Below are positions 14,787-28,875 of a stretch of 64,000 nucleotides of DNA, in pieces. The first letter of the stretch is position 1. Each line of letters opens with the position of its first letter. Origin of the DNA: Vespula vulgaris (lineage: Eukaryota > Arthropoda > Insecta > Hymenoptera > Vespidae); the NCBI RefSeq assembly GCF_905475345.1, contig NC_066594.1, forward strand, positions 7,852,001 to 7,916,000. The letters run 5' to 3'. A model generated the notes under the pieces. The model had not been told where the DNA came from. It did not search any database and saw only the letters and a list, made by a program, of their open reading frames with translations. A program made the position numbers and the translations under genes.

Positions 14787-14999
14787 CTCTCTGCCTCTTT
14801 TTTTATTTATTTAATTCCTCTTCTTTGTTTTTATTATTCTTTTTTTTTTCTTTTTGGTTTCAGTCCTTTTTCTTTATTTTTCTTTTTCTTTCCTTTTTTG
14901 TTTTTACTTCTTTTTTTTTTTTTGGCGTCGCGCTAACGTTTGTCTTCGCACGAATATTTTAACTCGCACTTTAATGTCCTAACGTGAGTCTACCTCTAC

Positions 15000-15945
15000 G
15001 ATATCTATATCTATATACGTATACACCGTACTTTACTTAGCCCCTTCACTTTGAGAAAAATATATATGAAATAAAATGTTTATTTTCTTTTCATTATTAA
15101 CTCATTCGAACTAAATATGTACACACACGCGCACGCACGCGCGCACACACACATATTATTTATTTATCCACAATCGATAAGCCACATCCTCTCCAACAGG
15201 ATGTTGGCTTTCTTAGGAAACCTGAAACATTAGACGTATGTACTTCTAAATTCAATGAACGTATCGAAGCAACTACGATAGAGATACCTCTTCTATTTCC
15301 AAGATTCCCAAGCTTCTCTCTCTCTCTCTCTCTCTTTCTCTGCTACGCTCTAAAACGACAAAATAAGTGCACTCTGCGAAGTTGCCCTTCGATTGGTCCA
15401 AGCAACTTTTATTTTTACTCGGCTAGGTCGATATCGGATCACGCTTGGAATGCAGTAAGCTTTCTCTCTTCCCTTTTCCTTCTTCCTTTCTCTTACCAAC
15501 TGAACCACTTTTGAAAACGGAAAGAATTCGCGGTTCTCATATTCCGCGCTTGGCTTTGCTATTTCTACGCAGCGAGATGTGCAAAAGGAAGAAATAGAAG
15601 AAGAGAAAGAAAAGGGAAAGAATCGTTGGGAATCGAATCTTTGCGATGCAGCACACGTAGAAATTCTCTGAGGCTAACCCTCTTACCCTTTCTCTCTCTC
15701 TCTCTCTCTCTCAGTATTTCCCTCTCTTTCCCTCTTTATTTCGATTCGACTTATGCGTCGTCGAGGACACCAACGACGGGTGACTCCGACGGGCGAGGAG
15801 CTCTCCCTCGGGAATACGTTCGCTCGTGCAGGCCCTTGAAACTCCTTCTGGGTGATATGCCGTTGCCATTCGTAGTCACTTCTCGTCACGGCGCCTTCAA
15901 AGTCTGCCACTGACGGAATGGAACGCACTAAGGGCTGTCTCTGCC

Positions 15946-15984
<39 letters not shown>

Positions 15985-17311
15985 TCTATCTCTAGCTTTG
16001 TCTCTCTTATAGTCAACCCTTCACGGATCCTCCCTTCCACCGAGTACTTCGCGCACGCAAAAGGGTCGCTCGCGGGTTCTACGAGGGTCTTACTACTGGT
16101 GTAGACGAACTTGCGTTACTCCAACAAGTATTTTCCCTTTGGCTAATTTACCTTTCCATCGCTCTCAGTCATTTCTTCTTCTTCTTCTTCTTCTTCTTCT
16201 TGTCTCTCTCTTTCTTCTTCTTCTTCTTTTTCTTCATTTTCCACTACTCATATTTCTTCTTCTTCTTCTTCTTCTTCGTCTTCTACCACTCATGTTTCCT
16301 TTTCTCTTTCTTTCTCTTTTTTTTCTTCTCCTTTTTCTTCTGCATCTTTGTACAAAAAAAAGAAGAAGAAATCTGATAAAGCTATAAACCTGCATTTCCT
16401 TTCGGATAAGTAAATAAGTATAATATTGAATCACAAAGAAGAAAAAAAGGGAGCAAGCTATAATATTCCGTTCAACGAGATGAGTCCGGATATGTAAACA
16501 AATGCACGTGACGTAAACGAGATCGAATCAGGAACGTATTTATGATCATCAAATATCGTGCAACGCCTTTCCCAAAGAAAATCGAAACAAGTCTTTCTAA
16601 CAATAGAATCTAGGAAAATTCACTCTTGAATACGATTATTGACCTCGAAAATTCCTAGTCGATAGTCGAAGTGACCCTGAATATATCTTAACGCTTAACA
16701 CTATATTTACTAAAGTAGAAAGTGAATTCATGATCAGGAAGGAATTGTAAGAAAAGAATGTGTAAAATTGATAAATAATTGGTTGGTGAGTATTATCGAA
16801 CGTATTCGTATTTGTTTCTGCTCTTTTTTTTTCTTCTTCTTACTTTATTCAACGATCATTCGATATTCATATATTTTTCTTCGCTACGTTTACGCCACTT
16901 GGCTCGAGATTTATTATAATAAATTTTCATTCTCGTTCGATTTCTCTCTCTCTCTCTCTCTTTCTTGTTCGGTCGTTATAACTTTTCCTACAACGTATTA
17001 ACTACCGCGTAAACTTTCGCGTGCTTTCATTTATAATTGATTCTCTCTCTCTCTTTCTCTCTCTCCCCCTCTTATGACACTAATGTCGCTATACAAATCA
17101 CAGGGTACGCGTGCTCGAGCATTGTCGAGAGTAATCCAAACGGGAAAAGTTCGAGTTCGCGTTCGTACGACAATCCTTCTCAATTTTATTCAGTTACAAG
17201 GTTCCTAACAATTTTATCTCCAAATTCAAAACAATGAACTTGTTTTTTTTTTTTCTTTGATCAGAATTTTCGATACCTCGATACGCACGTTCTAGTAAAT
17301 TCGAACGTGTT

Positions 17312-17359
<48 letters not shown>

Positions 17360-18151
17360 TGTATATAAGTACACATGCTCGAAAAAATATGATCGTCGAA
17401 CGAGTCGAACATTATCTACATATTTCTTTCGATTGCCGAATGGACTCTTCTCTTTTTATGTTTTCATACATACACATATATTCTTTTTTAATGACTCGAC
17501 ATCGGTCGCAACAATTGTTAAACGATAACCGCACTTCCGGATACCGTGATTTGAAAAGAAGAGTCACATTTTCTCTCGACGTATTTCACGGATACGCACG
17601 CACGCACGCACGTACGTACAAAAATACGTATAGATGACAAACAACAAACAGGTACACATTGCTCCTATCATTTGCGGTTTTGCGTGGCAGCTATACGCGC
17701 GAACGCATCTCCTCCGTACTCCGTTGTTCTCCATTCATGCTCGTGTCCATTCATATTTTTATTCGCGTTGCTCTCTCTTTTTTTTCTTCCCCTAACAAAC
17801 ACAAAGAGCAACACGGTACAATACACAAGTGGCCGGCGAATCGATCGATTTCGTGCTCTACCGTACCTACCACTCTTTTATCGGCTGCTACGCGATTGCG
17901 GTGGCAGACTCGGCCGAGTTATGTTTTCCTTTGTACCGGAAAGCTTCGCACGATACGTGCAACCTGCTTCAAGGCTTTTTTGAATGCGCAGCGCTTCTTT
18001 GATTATCGTCGACCAGCGTCTCGCTAAAAACGCCGAAAATACACGTTCGACCGTCAACGATCTTCTTCCTTTCTGCTATATAATTTTCTTTTTTTCTTTT
18101 GCTTGTTCTTTCTTTCTTTCTTTCTTTTCCTTCCTTTATTCTCAGCTCTCT

Positions 18152-18202
<51 letters not shown>

Positions 18203-19694
18203 GCTGATTTTTGTCTCGTGTGATATCCGTATATACGTTCTAAAGAATGATAATATTCGCGAAACGTTTTAATCTGACGTCCCCTTTGTTAAACTTCCAA
18301 TTGTCTACTAATATAGAAACGTTTAAATATATCTGAACCAATTTGATCCACTAGAAAGAGAGACACACACACACACACAGGAGAGAGAGAGAGAGAGAAA
18401 GAAAGTGTAGGAGAACTAGGTCGATCGCTCTTTCTCTCTCTCTCTCTCTCTCTCTTTTTTCTTATTTAATGACGCTCGCTCGATGTGTAATCAAGAGCTT
18501 TAAAAATGTATACACGTACGTTCCACGATTTGCTATTCAACGAATGTTGATATTTTGTCCTCCGGATGAACTCATTCTTTATCCGATATCTTTTTATATT
18601 CCTATCGGTAAATAAAAAAAAAATGATATAAGTATTTATATACGTTTCGATGTATATCACTGATACTTATGTGTTATCGATAATATTTATGAAACGAAGG
18701 AACATCGTTTTAAACAACGAAACAAGGAAATAATGTATCTAGTTAATAATGTACATACGTACGATTCCGAAAGTTGATCCTTGCTTTCTATATTTTCCAC
18801 GTATACATACACACACACACACACACACATCTACGTGTATATATACAATATTGGTATTCCTCATTTTCATGCATTCTCTTCGATGCAACGTTTGCACTCC
18901 GAACACGATCTTCGCTTTCGTTGCAGTCCCTGCACCCCTCTCGTTGCCGAAGAACAGGAAAATGAAGGAAAATGGGTGAAGAGGTAAAAGAGAACGACGA
19001 CGAAGCTTCCCTTTATCTCTGTGATATTATCGCGATCATCCTTCGCGTCGAAAAGCACCGTCGTCTCGTTCCCTCGTATTTTCCTCCTCGGTATAACTAG
19101 TTTCGCGCTTAATCCCAAACCCGATGACAAGCCACGTTGCCTCTCCACCTTTCCTTACCTACTATACCCCTCCCCCTCCCCCTCCCCCTCCCCATCTCCT
19201 CCCCTCCTCTCCACCAACCCCGTTCACTTATAATCTCGTTGTATATTTATGAATTATGAAAGAGGAACGCCTCTTGCCTACCTTCCTTCTTATTCGGTCC
19301 GTGTCGAAAATAATGCAACTTCAATAATGCTTTATAATCTCCCACAACTTACTCCTTTTATCAAGTACACCTTGGAATCGGTCTCCGATAAGAGCGATGT
19401 AAAAATAATGTGAAAAAAATGTAGAAAAGAGAAAAGAGAGAGAGAGAGAGAGATGATGGCGCTTAAGAATACTTCTATATTTATCTACGTACGTATTAAT
19501 TTATCAAGGAGGAAACAAATCTTCTCAAATTATCCATCAGCGCGTTACGTCGACGAAATATTAATTCCTAAACTTCTCTGTTTCGCGACGACATTGGCGA
19601 ACGATCGTCTCGATTCCGTATTAGAATAGAATCCTAATTTGTATTTTGTATTTCGACTATGCACGGACACATAGATAAATACTTACGTACACAT

Positions 19695-19747
<53 letters not shown>

Positions 19748-19999
19748 CACGTATACATATTTTCATGTCACGTACCGTACGATCTTTTTATACAACGTTT
19801 CATTTATTCGCTTCGTGCTTATCAATATTTTTAAATACGAGAGTGGAATTAATACAACGATCGATTTATTTATAATACGTAGTATATACTCGCCGACCAA
19901 GTCGGTGAAATATGAAAAATGAAAAAGAATATTATACGAATGAATGAATAATACCGTACGAGGGCACGCACGATTTTATCGCGATACGTGCGATATGAA
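15000..19999. other. Non-coding, microsatellite-rich
   Basis: No gene recognised. TC runs lie at 15316-15336, 15690-15712, 15950-15976 and 18150-18201, TTC at 16170-16278, TA at 17316-17356 and 19698-19741, CA at 18363-18380 and 18807-18829. Two overlapping plus-strand frames at 17659-18027 are repeat-poor but lack any known motif. Confidence 0.7.
19167..19193 (-). repeat. G-quadruplex-prone (CCCCCT) array, G-rich on the minus strand
   Basis: Five C runs of four or five bases are separated by single T bases. On the minus strand this gives five G runs with one-base loops, a pattern known to form very stable G4 structures. Confidence 0.85.
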
Positions 20000-20182
20000 A
20001 TTTCCTTTGAGAACGTCTTACGAAAGCAACTCATAATCGAAAACTGATAATGGCTTGCACGTATCGATCTAACGACGATCTAATTTTGGTGGAAAAATAG
20101 TCGGTTTGTTTATACATTCAGATTAAACGTTGCTCCGATCGCCATCGAATTACGTGAGTTCAAACCGGACTCGTTCAATTAT

Positions 20183-20218
<36 letters not shown>

Positions 20219-20352
20219 ACCTTTTCGATAGATGCGGAGAATTTAGCGAATTCGATTGCAAACTGAACTATCGAACAGGGAACGAGCGAGCGAGCGTGCG
20301 TTGCAGTCGTAAATTGACGAGAAATCGAGGATGGTTATGGAATCGACGTCAA

Positions 20353-20383
<31 letters not shown>

Positions 20384-20935
20384 AAGAGAGAGAACATTCG
20401 ATAAAAGCTTTCTTCTTTTCCCTCCTCCTCCTCCTCCTCCTTCTTCTCCTCTACCATCTCCTCCTTCTCTTTCTCTTTCTCTTTCTCTTCCTTCTCTATT
20501 TCAGCTACGATAAACCGACAACGCGTCGAAATATCGACGAGCTGGAATCCGCTCTCTCTCTCTCTCTCTCTCTCTTTTTCTCTCTCCTCTCTTTTCCCAT
20601 CATTGGCGAAAAAAAAAAGAAGGAAGGCGAAAGAAGGAAAAAAAATAAAAGGTAGAAAGGAGAAACAAAAATAGAAAAGCGAAAAAAAAAATAATAAAAG
20701 CAAAAGAAAAAAAAAAGAAAGAAAAAGAAGATAAAAAAATAAGAAAAGAGAAAAAGGCGGCCAGCCCGCGGAAAAAGTTTCGATAATAAAACTCAATACG
20801 CTCCAGGTTTTTACGGCTACCCTTTTTTTTTCTGTTTACGCAGCTTCTATGAAAGCGCGTTCGTTCGACGGGTTTGTTCAAAATTTCGACGCAATCGCGC
20901 TGCACAAATATTTCTACTTATCCTACGATCGTTCA

Positions 20936-20969
<34 letters not shown>

Positions 20970-21007
20970 ACGTATATACGGACGGACGGACTAACGGATG
21001 AATAGAT

Positions 21008-21042
<35 letters not shown>

Positions 21043-22304
21043 CACACAAATGCATACGTTAACTTTCTGTATTTTGGGATACAAATTCACATACTTCTCC
21101 TTTCGCGTTCTCGCTCGCCGAACAAATATTATACTTTCGCCAGACTCTAACCACCATCGGCAGTATCACGGTGACGCCAAACATCACTACTTTTTTTTCT
21201 TTCCTTTTTCTTCTTTCTCTCTCCTTTTTTTTTTTTTGTTTATATAAATAACGCAAGATATCGTCACGCGTTTGGCAGCTTGTGTTTGCCTTCGGACATT
21301 TTTTCACGCGGGTACGTTCGTCGATTATTACGGACGCACGCACGCACGATTGATCGAACGCGTGCATCTATTTTCATCGTTATTTTTTTATATCGCCTTG
21401 CGAATCTAAAGAAAGCAAAATGAGTAAGAGTAAGAGTAAGAGCAAGAGCAAGAGCAAGAGTTAGAGCAAGAGTAAGAGTAAGAGTAAGAGTGTGGCAGCC
21501 AAAGGGGTTGGGATAAGTCGCGATAGGAGGTCAAGTGGCGTTCTTTGTGAAATTACTGAAAGGTTTTCATCCCCAAGCTGGAAACTGGTCTACAAATATA
21601 GAAAGTCAAAGGGCATTCGTGCATTCACTTACTCGCGTCCCTTTTTCGCTCCGACCACTTAAACTTCCAGACCAGCGAGCGAGAAAAATTCCCGGCTTAT
21701 TTTCTCCCGCTTCTCTTTTTTTACTTTTCACTTTCTCCCACCCTCCCCCTCGTCTATCCCCCACCAACGTCGACATTACCACCACTACTCCCACTCTCCC
21801 CCCACCATCAATAAATATCAACAGTTCGTCGTCTCGGTCTATCTCCGCTATTGAAATAAATCTTTGATAAATAAATAAATAAGTAAATAAATAAATAAAT
21901 GGTATTAATGATCGGCCGACTTTGATTGGACACAAGCTCCTCGCTCGTTCGTTTCTTTAATATGAAATAAAAATGCAGACCCGAGCGAATTTCGCTGTTA
22001 AATTTTGATATTAAAAGGAAATATCTAATAAAAACGAAATATCTATGAAGCGTCAAAATCGATCGAACGATTCAGCTCCGCGTTAAAGATCTTCGATTTT
22101 ACATTTCTTTTTCGTTCGTTCGTTCGTTCGTTCCTTTCTTCGTCCAAGGATTTTCCGAGCCCTTTTTTTCGACGGAAGATAGCCTCAAGACCGTCGACGG
22201 ACTTTAATTGGATATCGTTTTTCAGATACGAGAACGTCGAACAAACGACAGTAAAATCGAATAATAAGTTTCTTCTCTTCATAGAGAAAGATAGAGATAG
22301 AGAT

Positions 22305-22337
<33 letters not shown>

Positions 22338-23467
22338 TGTCACGTGGCTAGAGACTTGGTAATAAAAAGAAATCCGTTTTATTTGACAAGTCGCGCGTGA
22401 AAGTCGACTCTTTTCGGCAGTCATCCCTCCAAGAACGAAATTTTTCTTTTCCAAACTCTCCGATGCTCTTTGTAACTCCCTTCTGTATGGAGTCAGGAAT
22501 AATAGGAACGAAGAAAGGATGGAAGGAGAGGGAAAAGAGGAGGAGGAGGTTGATAGGTAACTTGGTTCGTCGTCGATCCTTCATCGTCACGATCGAACAA
22601 CGCCTAAGTTTTATCCCTCGACGGGCAGCTTGTAAATATTTCTCCCTTTTCGATAGGGAATGAAAAATGAGAAAAAATGTATAAAGAGAGAGAAAGAAAG
22701 AGATAAATTAAATCGGCACGCTTCAAAGAACCGTAGACTCTCGAAACGAAGGAAGATCACCCGCTTTATCCTTGGAAAACGACGTAGAAAGGGGTATGTT
22801 CGAATAAAATGTACAGACAGAAGATAAAATTGATTACTTGACCGATATTGCAACCTCGGCGTTGCTCTATGCAACGTATTCGATTTCTCCTGATCGAATG
22901 CTTCCAAGTATTTATTCGCTATCCGTCAGAAGTTGCTTACTATACCACAGCCTGCTCACGTTTTCCACGTTCCATTGGCATCGATACTGTTATACGTTTC
23001 CTCTTTCAGACCTCTGTTTCCGTGCACCGCTGATAGAGGGTTTCTCTTTTTCTCTTCCTCTCTCTTTCTCTACGTTACGAAAGAGAGAAAGAAAGAGAGA
23101 GAAAGAGAGAGAGAGAGAGAGACTATTGGAATGTATCCTTTCTCATTGATGGATTTTCTTTCCTCGTTCTTTTTAATTTCTTTTTCCTTCCTCCTTCAAT
23201 GACATTGAAGTTGAATTTTCAACAATGGAAGTCCCCTTTTAACTCGGACACGCTCGTACGATGAAAACCGAGCACGAAGAGAACTCGGTCTCCCTTCTTT
23301 CCTGCGCGACCGGCAGCACGCGAGTATTTTATTCTTGGTCACGTGCGAGAAGATATTTATCGGAAATTTACCGAAGCTACCCGTGTGCTACGAGGAAAGA
23401 CGAAGCTCGACGTGCTTCTAAAGTTGTGTGCTTTGGCGTAAAAGAGAAATTGAGAAATGGAGAGAGG

Positions 23468-23500
<33 letters not shown>

Positions 23501-24742
23501 GAGTGAAAACGGTAAAAGTGCGAGGAATCGTGGCACCCTCCCTCCTGCCTGACTAACTTCAAAGTGTACTGCAATGCCTTTTTAAACGACCGAGGCGTCT
23601 CACGTTCCTTCTTGATTTTTTAATGCCCAATGTCCCTGGAGTACTTAAGGTTTTATCGATCGCGTTTTACGAGAACGTAACTTTCAATGTCCTGTTAATT
23701 CTCAACAATATGGCGTATAATCTGATACTTTTAAAAGAGGATAATCATATTTAAACGGATATGAAAAATATAATGTGCTTGTATATTATATATCGATTAA
23801 AAAGATTTTTCGTTTTTTCTTCTTTCTTTGTTTTTCTTTTTCTTTCAAAGACAAATCTGTCGAAAGAATTTTTTCAAGGATCTTTCACCCTCCGAACGAG
23901 TCGTATTGGCGTAACGGATAAATTCGCAAAACGATTAATCTCCCCTTTTGCTTTTATTCGTACCTTTTAAGTCGTCCTTTATTTCGAGGTCTTCGTTCAA
24001 AGACATCCTATTGCTAGAGCCAGCCAAAGTTGGCACGTTAAATCGATCGCATGGTGAATCGTTTAGCGTTGCTCAAGAGATTGATTAACCTCCCGGCTCA
24101 GTACCGATATAACAAGTGCCTCTGCCTCCGGAACATCTCGATTTACATGACGATGGGGGAGAGAGAGAGAGAAGGATCGATCGTGGATGCTCGAAGAAAG
24201 ATTGAGAAAATCTCGAGCCAATTTTCCGACGTGAATACTCTCCCTCTTTCTTTCTCAACTTTTATCTAACATAAAGCAAAATAAACGAGCGCTTGAAAAA
24301 TGATATATAAAAGAAAAAAAGAAAAAGAAGAAAGATAAGATCGACCAGAGAATATTTATCACAGGAATATCATATAAAATCGATCCGTTGGAAATCGTAA
24401 ATCGTTTAACTTGAATTACGAGGACGAATCGCCAATCGACTTTTATTTTAAACGTAACCGGCAGATTACGTGCATCCGTACGAGAACGAAATGCGTCGGT
24501 TTCCTATTTCCGGATACGCGACCGTGGCGAACTTGCTTCGGAAAGATATAAAGATAGATTTATACCGCATTTACGTTCCGAACGGTTGATATCGGACGAT
24601 GGACATTGGCGTACGGGGTTTTAGAAACGCAAGCTGTACGCTCTTCTCTCGCGAGTGGAACGTATCCTCGATACGATCATTCGGAACTTAGGTATTTCCA
24701 GATCTTCCTTGAACTATCACTGAAAGAGAGATAAACAAGAAA

Positions 24743-24777
<35 letters not shown>

Positions 24778-24999
24778 AAATAAACGTATTCTACTACTTT
24801 CTCTCCCTCTCCCTCGCTGTTCTGTCTAGATTTATCAATTCGTTGCTTCTAGCTTTATATTACAGCACGGCAACTCCCAAGTGAAAACGATTATATACAT
24901 ATATGACTTTAAAGGCAACGTGAAATGATAATACGCTACTTTTTCATCCCGTAACATGAATTTTGATAGTGTAATATAAAATGCGGGTGCGAAGGCAAC
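20000..24999. other. Non-coding, microsatellite-rich
   Basis: No gene recognised. TC/GA runs lie at 20184-20214, 20345-20393, 20552-20575, 20938-20962, 22281-22338, 23078-23122, 23460-23502 and 24740-24773, GACA at 21012-21043, TAAA at 21866-21900 and TTCG at 22112-22133. An A-rich purine tract fills 20608-20755. The 24001-24150 island is unique. Confidence 0.7.
21422..21492. repeat. GAGTAA/GAGCAA hexamer array
   Basis: About twelve hexamers; TAA-type units flank a central block of CAA-type units, so variants are ordered rather than mixed. Confidence 0.9.
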
Positions 25000-25317
25000 G
25001 ATATAGTCGGAGAGTTTTAAATCCTAATACCAAGCACGTTAAGTACTCCAGCGGTGTTTTAACTTTCGCCTTTTCATATCTCTCCCCCCCCCCTCTCTCT
25101 CTCGTTGAGCTTTATCTCGTTCGTCGGGAAAATCGTGGACCGAGTTCCCGCACTCGTGGACTGCAAACAAATCGACGTACGTACGTATGTATCTTTTCAC
25201 GCGATAATCACAAAGTCATAGCGCGATTAATATTCGAACACTGTATACGATCGCGTCCAGAGTTCGCGTTTGGTTGGTTTGTTTGCCGTGAAAAGCGTAG
25301 AGAGGAATAAAATGTGC

Positions 25318-25377
25318 GGAAAAGCGATCTATCGCTTTTCCAGTAATGGATGTGTCGCATTGTAGCGACACTCATCC
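25318..25377. other. Two adjacent hairpins
   Basis: GGAAAAGCGAT (25318-25328) and ATCGCTTTTCC (25331-25341) form a perfect inverted repeat of 11 bases with a two-base centre. Six bases later GGATGTGTCGC (25348-25358) and GCGACACTCATCC (25365-25377) form a second stem with a two-base bulge. No known RNA family was recognised. Confidence 0.5.
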
Positions 25378-25885
25378 TCGAGTGAGATAGGTATATAACG
25401 AACGACACACATCGCTAACGAAAACCATTGCCGATTTCTGAGGGGAAATATATCCGCGCTAATAAATTTCTCGGATAACGTGTTTTATGGTTTAAACGTT
25501 CTCGCTTATCCCGTTGATCGCATCGTACCGACCGGAAGCTCGACGCATCCGGACGCGTCCAGGATGTTTGCAAAGTGCGTTGGGAAATAGGATTTTCTTG
25601 TTCGATTTGGATACATACGCTTTTTCGGATTCCCGCCGCCCGTATTTTTCTTCGCTTTGACTTTTCGACGAACTGCAACATCCGGGAATACGATATCATC
25701 ACGAATATTTTGCCAGAGACACGCGTTGTAATTAAATTATTATTAATTCGTGCGGCTCGTTCGAACGCGAAGCGTACGCCCGCATGTATTTACATACGTA
25801 ACGATAGATACACGTGAGAATTAATGCGAGAGAGTAAGCGAATATCTTTTTTTCTTTTTTCTTTTTCTTTCTTTCTTTTTCCTTC

Positions 25886-25925
<40 letters not shown>

Positions 25926-26490
25926 CAAAGTTTTATCAACGAGAGACCGAGAGAAACCGTGTCGAACATTTAATATAATAAATCCAGCTTGCGCCGTTCC
26001 CGTGTCCATTTCTTTTTCTATCTTTCCCTTTTATCCTCTTCTATCGCGCTAACACTCTGTCAATTTCATTTTAAAAGCGAACGATCGCATGGATAAAACG
26101 CTTGATAAAATAATCCTCTAAACAGCATCGCCGGCTGCTCTTGTTTGGAGTATACGAGCCATCAAGAATCTTTTATTCCGTAAAACGTTTAATCGTCTTT
26201 TCGTCGAATATCGTAAAAGTATCTTAAAAGCTCTTTTTAATAATAAATCGATTTAAGAATCGTACGTTCCTCGTAATTATTATTCGCCATCGAGATATTC
26301 GTCGAAGTGGAAAAAGGAATATCGCCGACACCGGGGCATAAAATTCGGCCGAGATCGAAGTTGAAAGTTCCGTTCGGATAGGAGAAGTAAATTAGCCGCG
26401 TCGAGTGTCTCGCGAGCACGAAAACGCTTTTGAAATCGACGGATCTCTCTTTCTCTTGAAATCGACGAGCGATTCGGAGCTTCGAATGGA

Positions 26491-26598
26491 GCCAACCAGC
26501 CAGCCAGCCAGCCACCCAGCCAGCCAGCCAGCCAGCCAACCAACCAACCAACCAACCAACCAACCAACAAGCCATCCAGCCAGTCAGCCAGCCAGTCA
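26491..26598. repeat. CCAG/CCAA tetranucleotide array
   Basis: CCAG units flank a core of about seven CCAA units with a few point variants. It yields long but meaningless tryptophan/leucine/glycine frames on the minus strand. Confidence 0.9.
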
Positions 26599-27925
26599 TC
26601 CAACCGGAAAAATATAACGCGTCGCGTTCTTCCACGGTCGTATCCGAGCTACGTGTCAAAACGCGACAGGATGCATGACAGCTCGATCGTATTTCACGGA
26701 GTGTTTTTCGAAAAGCGTCGAAAAGTGTAACTATGCCGTGTAACCGAGCGAGAAAGTGTACGTACGTGTGCGTTTGTGTGCATGCGAAAAAGAGAAAAAG
26801 AAAGAAACTCGAAGAAAATCCAATCCGGACGTCGGTCTATCCTCAACTTTTCACCGTCTCTTTTGATCTCGGAGATCTCGAAAAGGGATAGCATTTCGAA
26901 AGTGGTAGATAGGCATCGTCAGGAACGTTCTTCCGAAACTTGTATCATTTATGGTCTCGGGATCGTGACCTCTCCGTTATCTTCCGTTTGTCCTTCTGCT
27001 CGACGAGAGAGATATCTCCCATTTTCCTCGGAACAATATCGCTAACTAATTCGATCGATACGCGACTTTTCTCATCCTCCTCCTTCTTCCTCTCGCTCAG
27101 TCTCGCAAAGTTCTTCGCACATATTATACGAAAACGACGAAAGTAGCTAACCCCGTGATGACCTATCTTGTCCTTTTCTCGCCTCGACGAAAATGCTTTC
27201 TTTCCTCTTTCTCAGACAGCTAGATAAGTTTCTCTTTCTCACTCTATCTCTCCATCCATCTCTCCATCCATCCGTCCATTCATTCATCTATCTGTCTATC
27301 TATCTATCTATCTATCTACCTACCTATCTACCTATCTCTTTCCCCTCTCCTTCTTCCTCTAATCGGAATCCTAATCTCGCAGGAAAGGAGACATTATTCT
27401 TGAATCGATAAAACTCACATCGTTATACGTCCGTTAAAGAGATTACGAATAGGTACGAGACCAACTGGGAAATAGATAAAACGAACAGGCACACCTATCG
27501 TAAAACTTTCGCGATATTTTATCGTCATTTCGACGATTCTATTAAGATATATTCACCGTAACGATTTATTGTCGATCCCACCACCACCACCGCCGCTTCT
27601 CGTATAAGTAAGTTCGTTTTCTGTGACGTTGACTTTAACGAGCGTCGTCGACGTGTAAACAGCTCGAAAGCCCATCGAAAACTATTAACGAGATGCCTCG
27701 GAGGACGAAGAGAAATAGAGAGATAAAGAGGGAGGAAGGGAGGAGGCAGATAGAGCGGAGAGAGAGAGACAGAGAGAGCGTATACACGTAGAGAGACGAT
27801 AAAGCCGCAATTTCCAATCTCACGCGTCTTATTATTTTCTCGTTTCCCTCGCATTTACCCGGCGTATCGACTATTCACGACGAGCGAGAATCGATAAACA
27901 TCGTATGTGTAAGAGATTGAGTGAA

Positions 27926-27956
<31 letters not shown>

Positions 27957-28095
27957 CACGTGTAGGTATACCTACGTATCGTGTTATAGATAAAGAGAGA
28001 GAGAAAGATATAGGATAAATCTCGATAGTTTGGTTCAGTGTAGTTAGAAGCAGCCAGAGAATCTTTGTTCAGCGTTTCGTACTAATCGAAATGGG

Positions 28096-28228
28096 ATGAG
28101 ACTCGTAATTAGTTATGGTATACCCATCGAGAGATATCGCTTCTCTCTCCATCCATCCGTTGGCCGTTTGTAATCCGATTTGCCGCATCGAGTTCGGCCG
28201 AAAGGCGTCTCGAGAGTCGAATTTAAGG
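28096..28228 (+). repeat. Three-copy non-coding module, copy A
   Basis: Begins GACTCGTAATTAGTTATGG (28100-28118), has a variable middle, then GTAATCCGATTTGCCGC (28170-28186) and a tail GAAAGGCGTCTCGAGAG...GAATTTAAGG. Copies B (29417-29547) and C (31819-31993) share the same blocks in the same order and orientation. A TAA stop interrupts the frame that is open in copy B, so the module is unlikely to be coding. It carries homeodomain-like TAATTA and TAATCC cores. Confidence 0.6.
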
Positions 28229-28284
28229 ACCGAATTGAAAGCGGAATCGATTTTAATTATCCCTTCGAAATGTTTCCTTTCGAC

Positions 28285-28319
<35 letters not shown>

Positions 28320-28339
28320 CTATCTATCTACCCCGCCTG

Positions 28340-28381
<42 letters not shown>

Positions 28382-28838
28382 CTGTCTCTCTCTCTCTCTC
28401 TCTTTTCCATCTACCAACGTCGATTCGACGTCATATTTCACGCGCGATCGACCACGAGATCGGAACGAGAATACCTTTTATTTATACCTTTAAACATCGA
28501 TTCGAAGGAATAAAAAAAAAGAAAAAGAAAAAAGAGACGCAGAAGAAAGAAAAGTGCAAAGTACAAAGACGATACTTGAAATTGAAAAAAGGAGAAGTAG
28601 ATAATGGAATAGAGAGGATAAAGGGGGATAGAAAGGGTGAAAAAAAAATGAACGAGCAATGAAACTTTCGTGAATATGCATGACCAAGTAATTTATCGCG
28701 CTTTTCGTGAAAAACACGCGTATACGAAGAGCACGAGGAAAAGTCACGCTTTTAGATTTCATTCGATAAAGAGATTCGAGTTCGAAGCGAGAGCTTCGTG
28801 ATTAAAAATATTTTTATATCCGAAAGTTCGCTTCTAGC

Positions 28839-28875
<37 letters not shown>

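Larger units (their letters stand above)
10000..14999. other. Non-coding, microsatellite-rich
   Basis: No gene recognised. TC and GA runs lie at 10422-10450, 10541-10619, 10964-11038, 11216-11240, 11440-11480, 12560-12600, 14100-14133 and 14750-14782, with a TA run at 12306-12345. A 100-codon minus-strand frame at 12620-12922 is free of repeats but resembles nothing I know. Confidence 0.7.

Noticed and set aside
26237..26659. Tryptophan/leucine/glycine-rich minus-strand frames of 107-140 codons
   Set aside because: They are translations of the CCAG/CCAA array.
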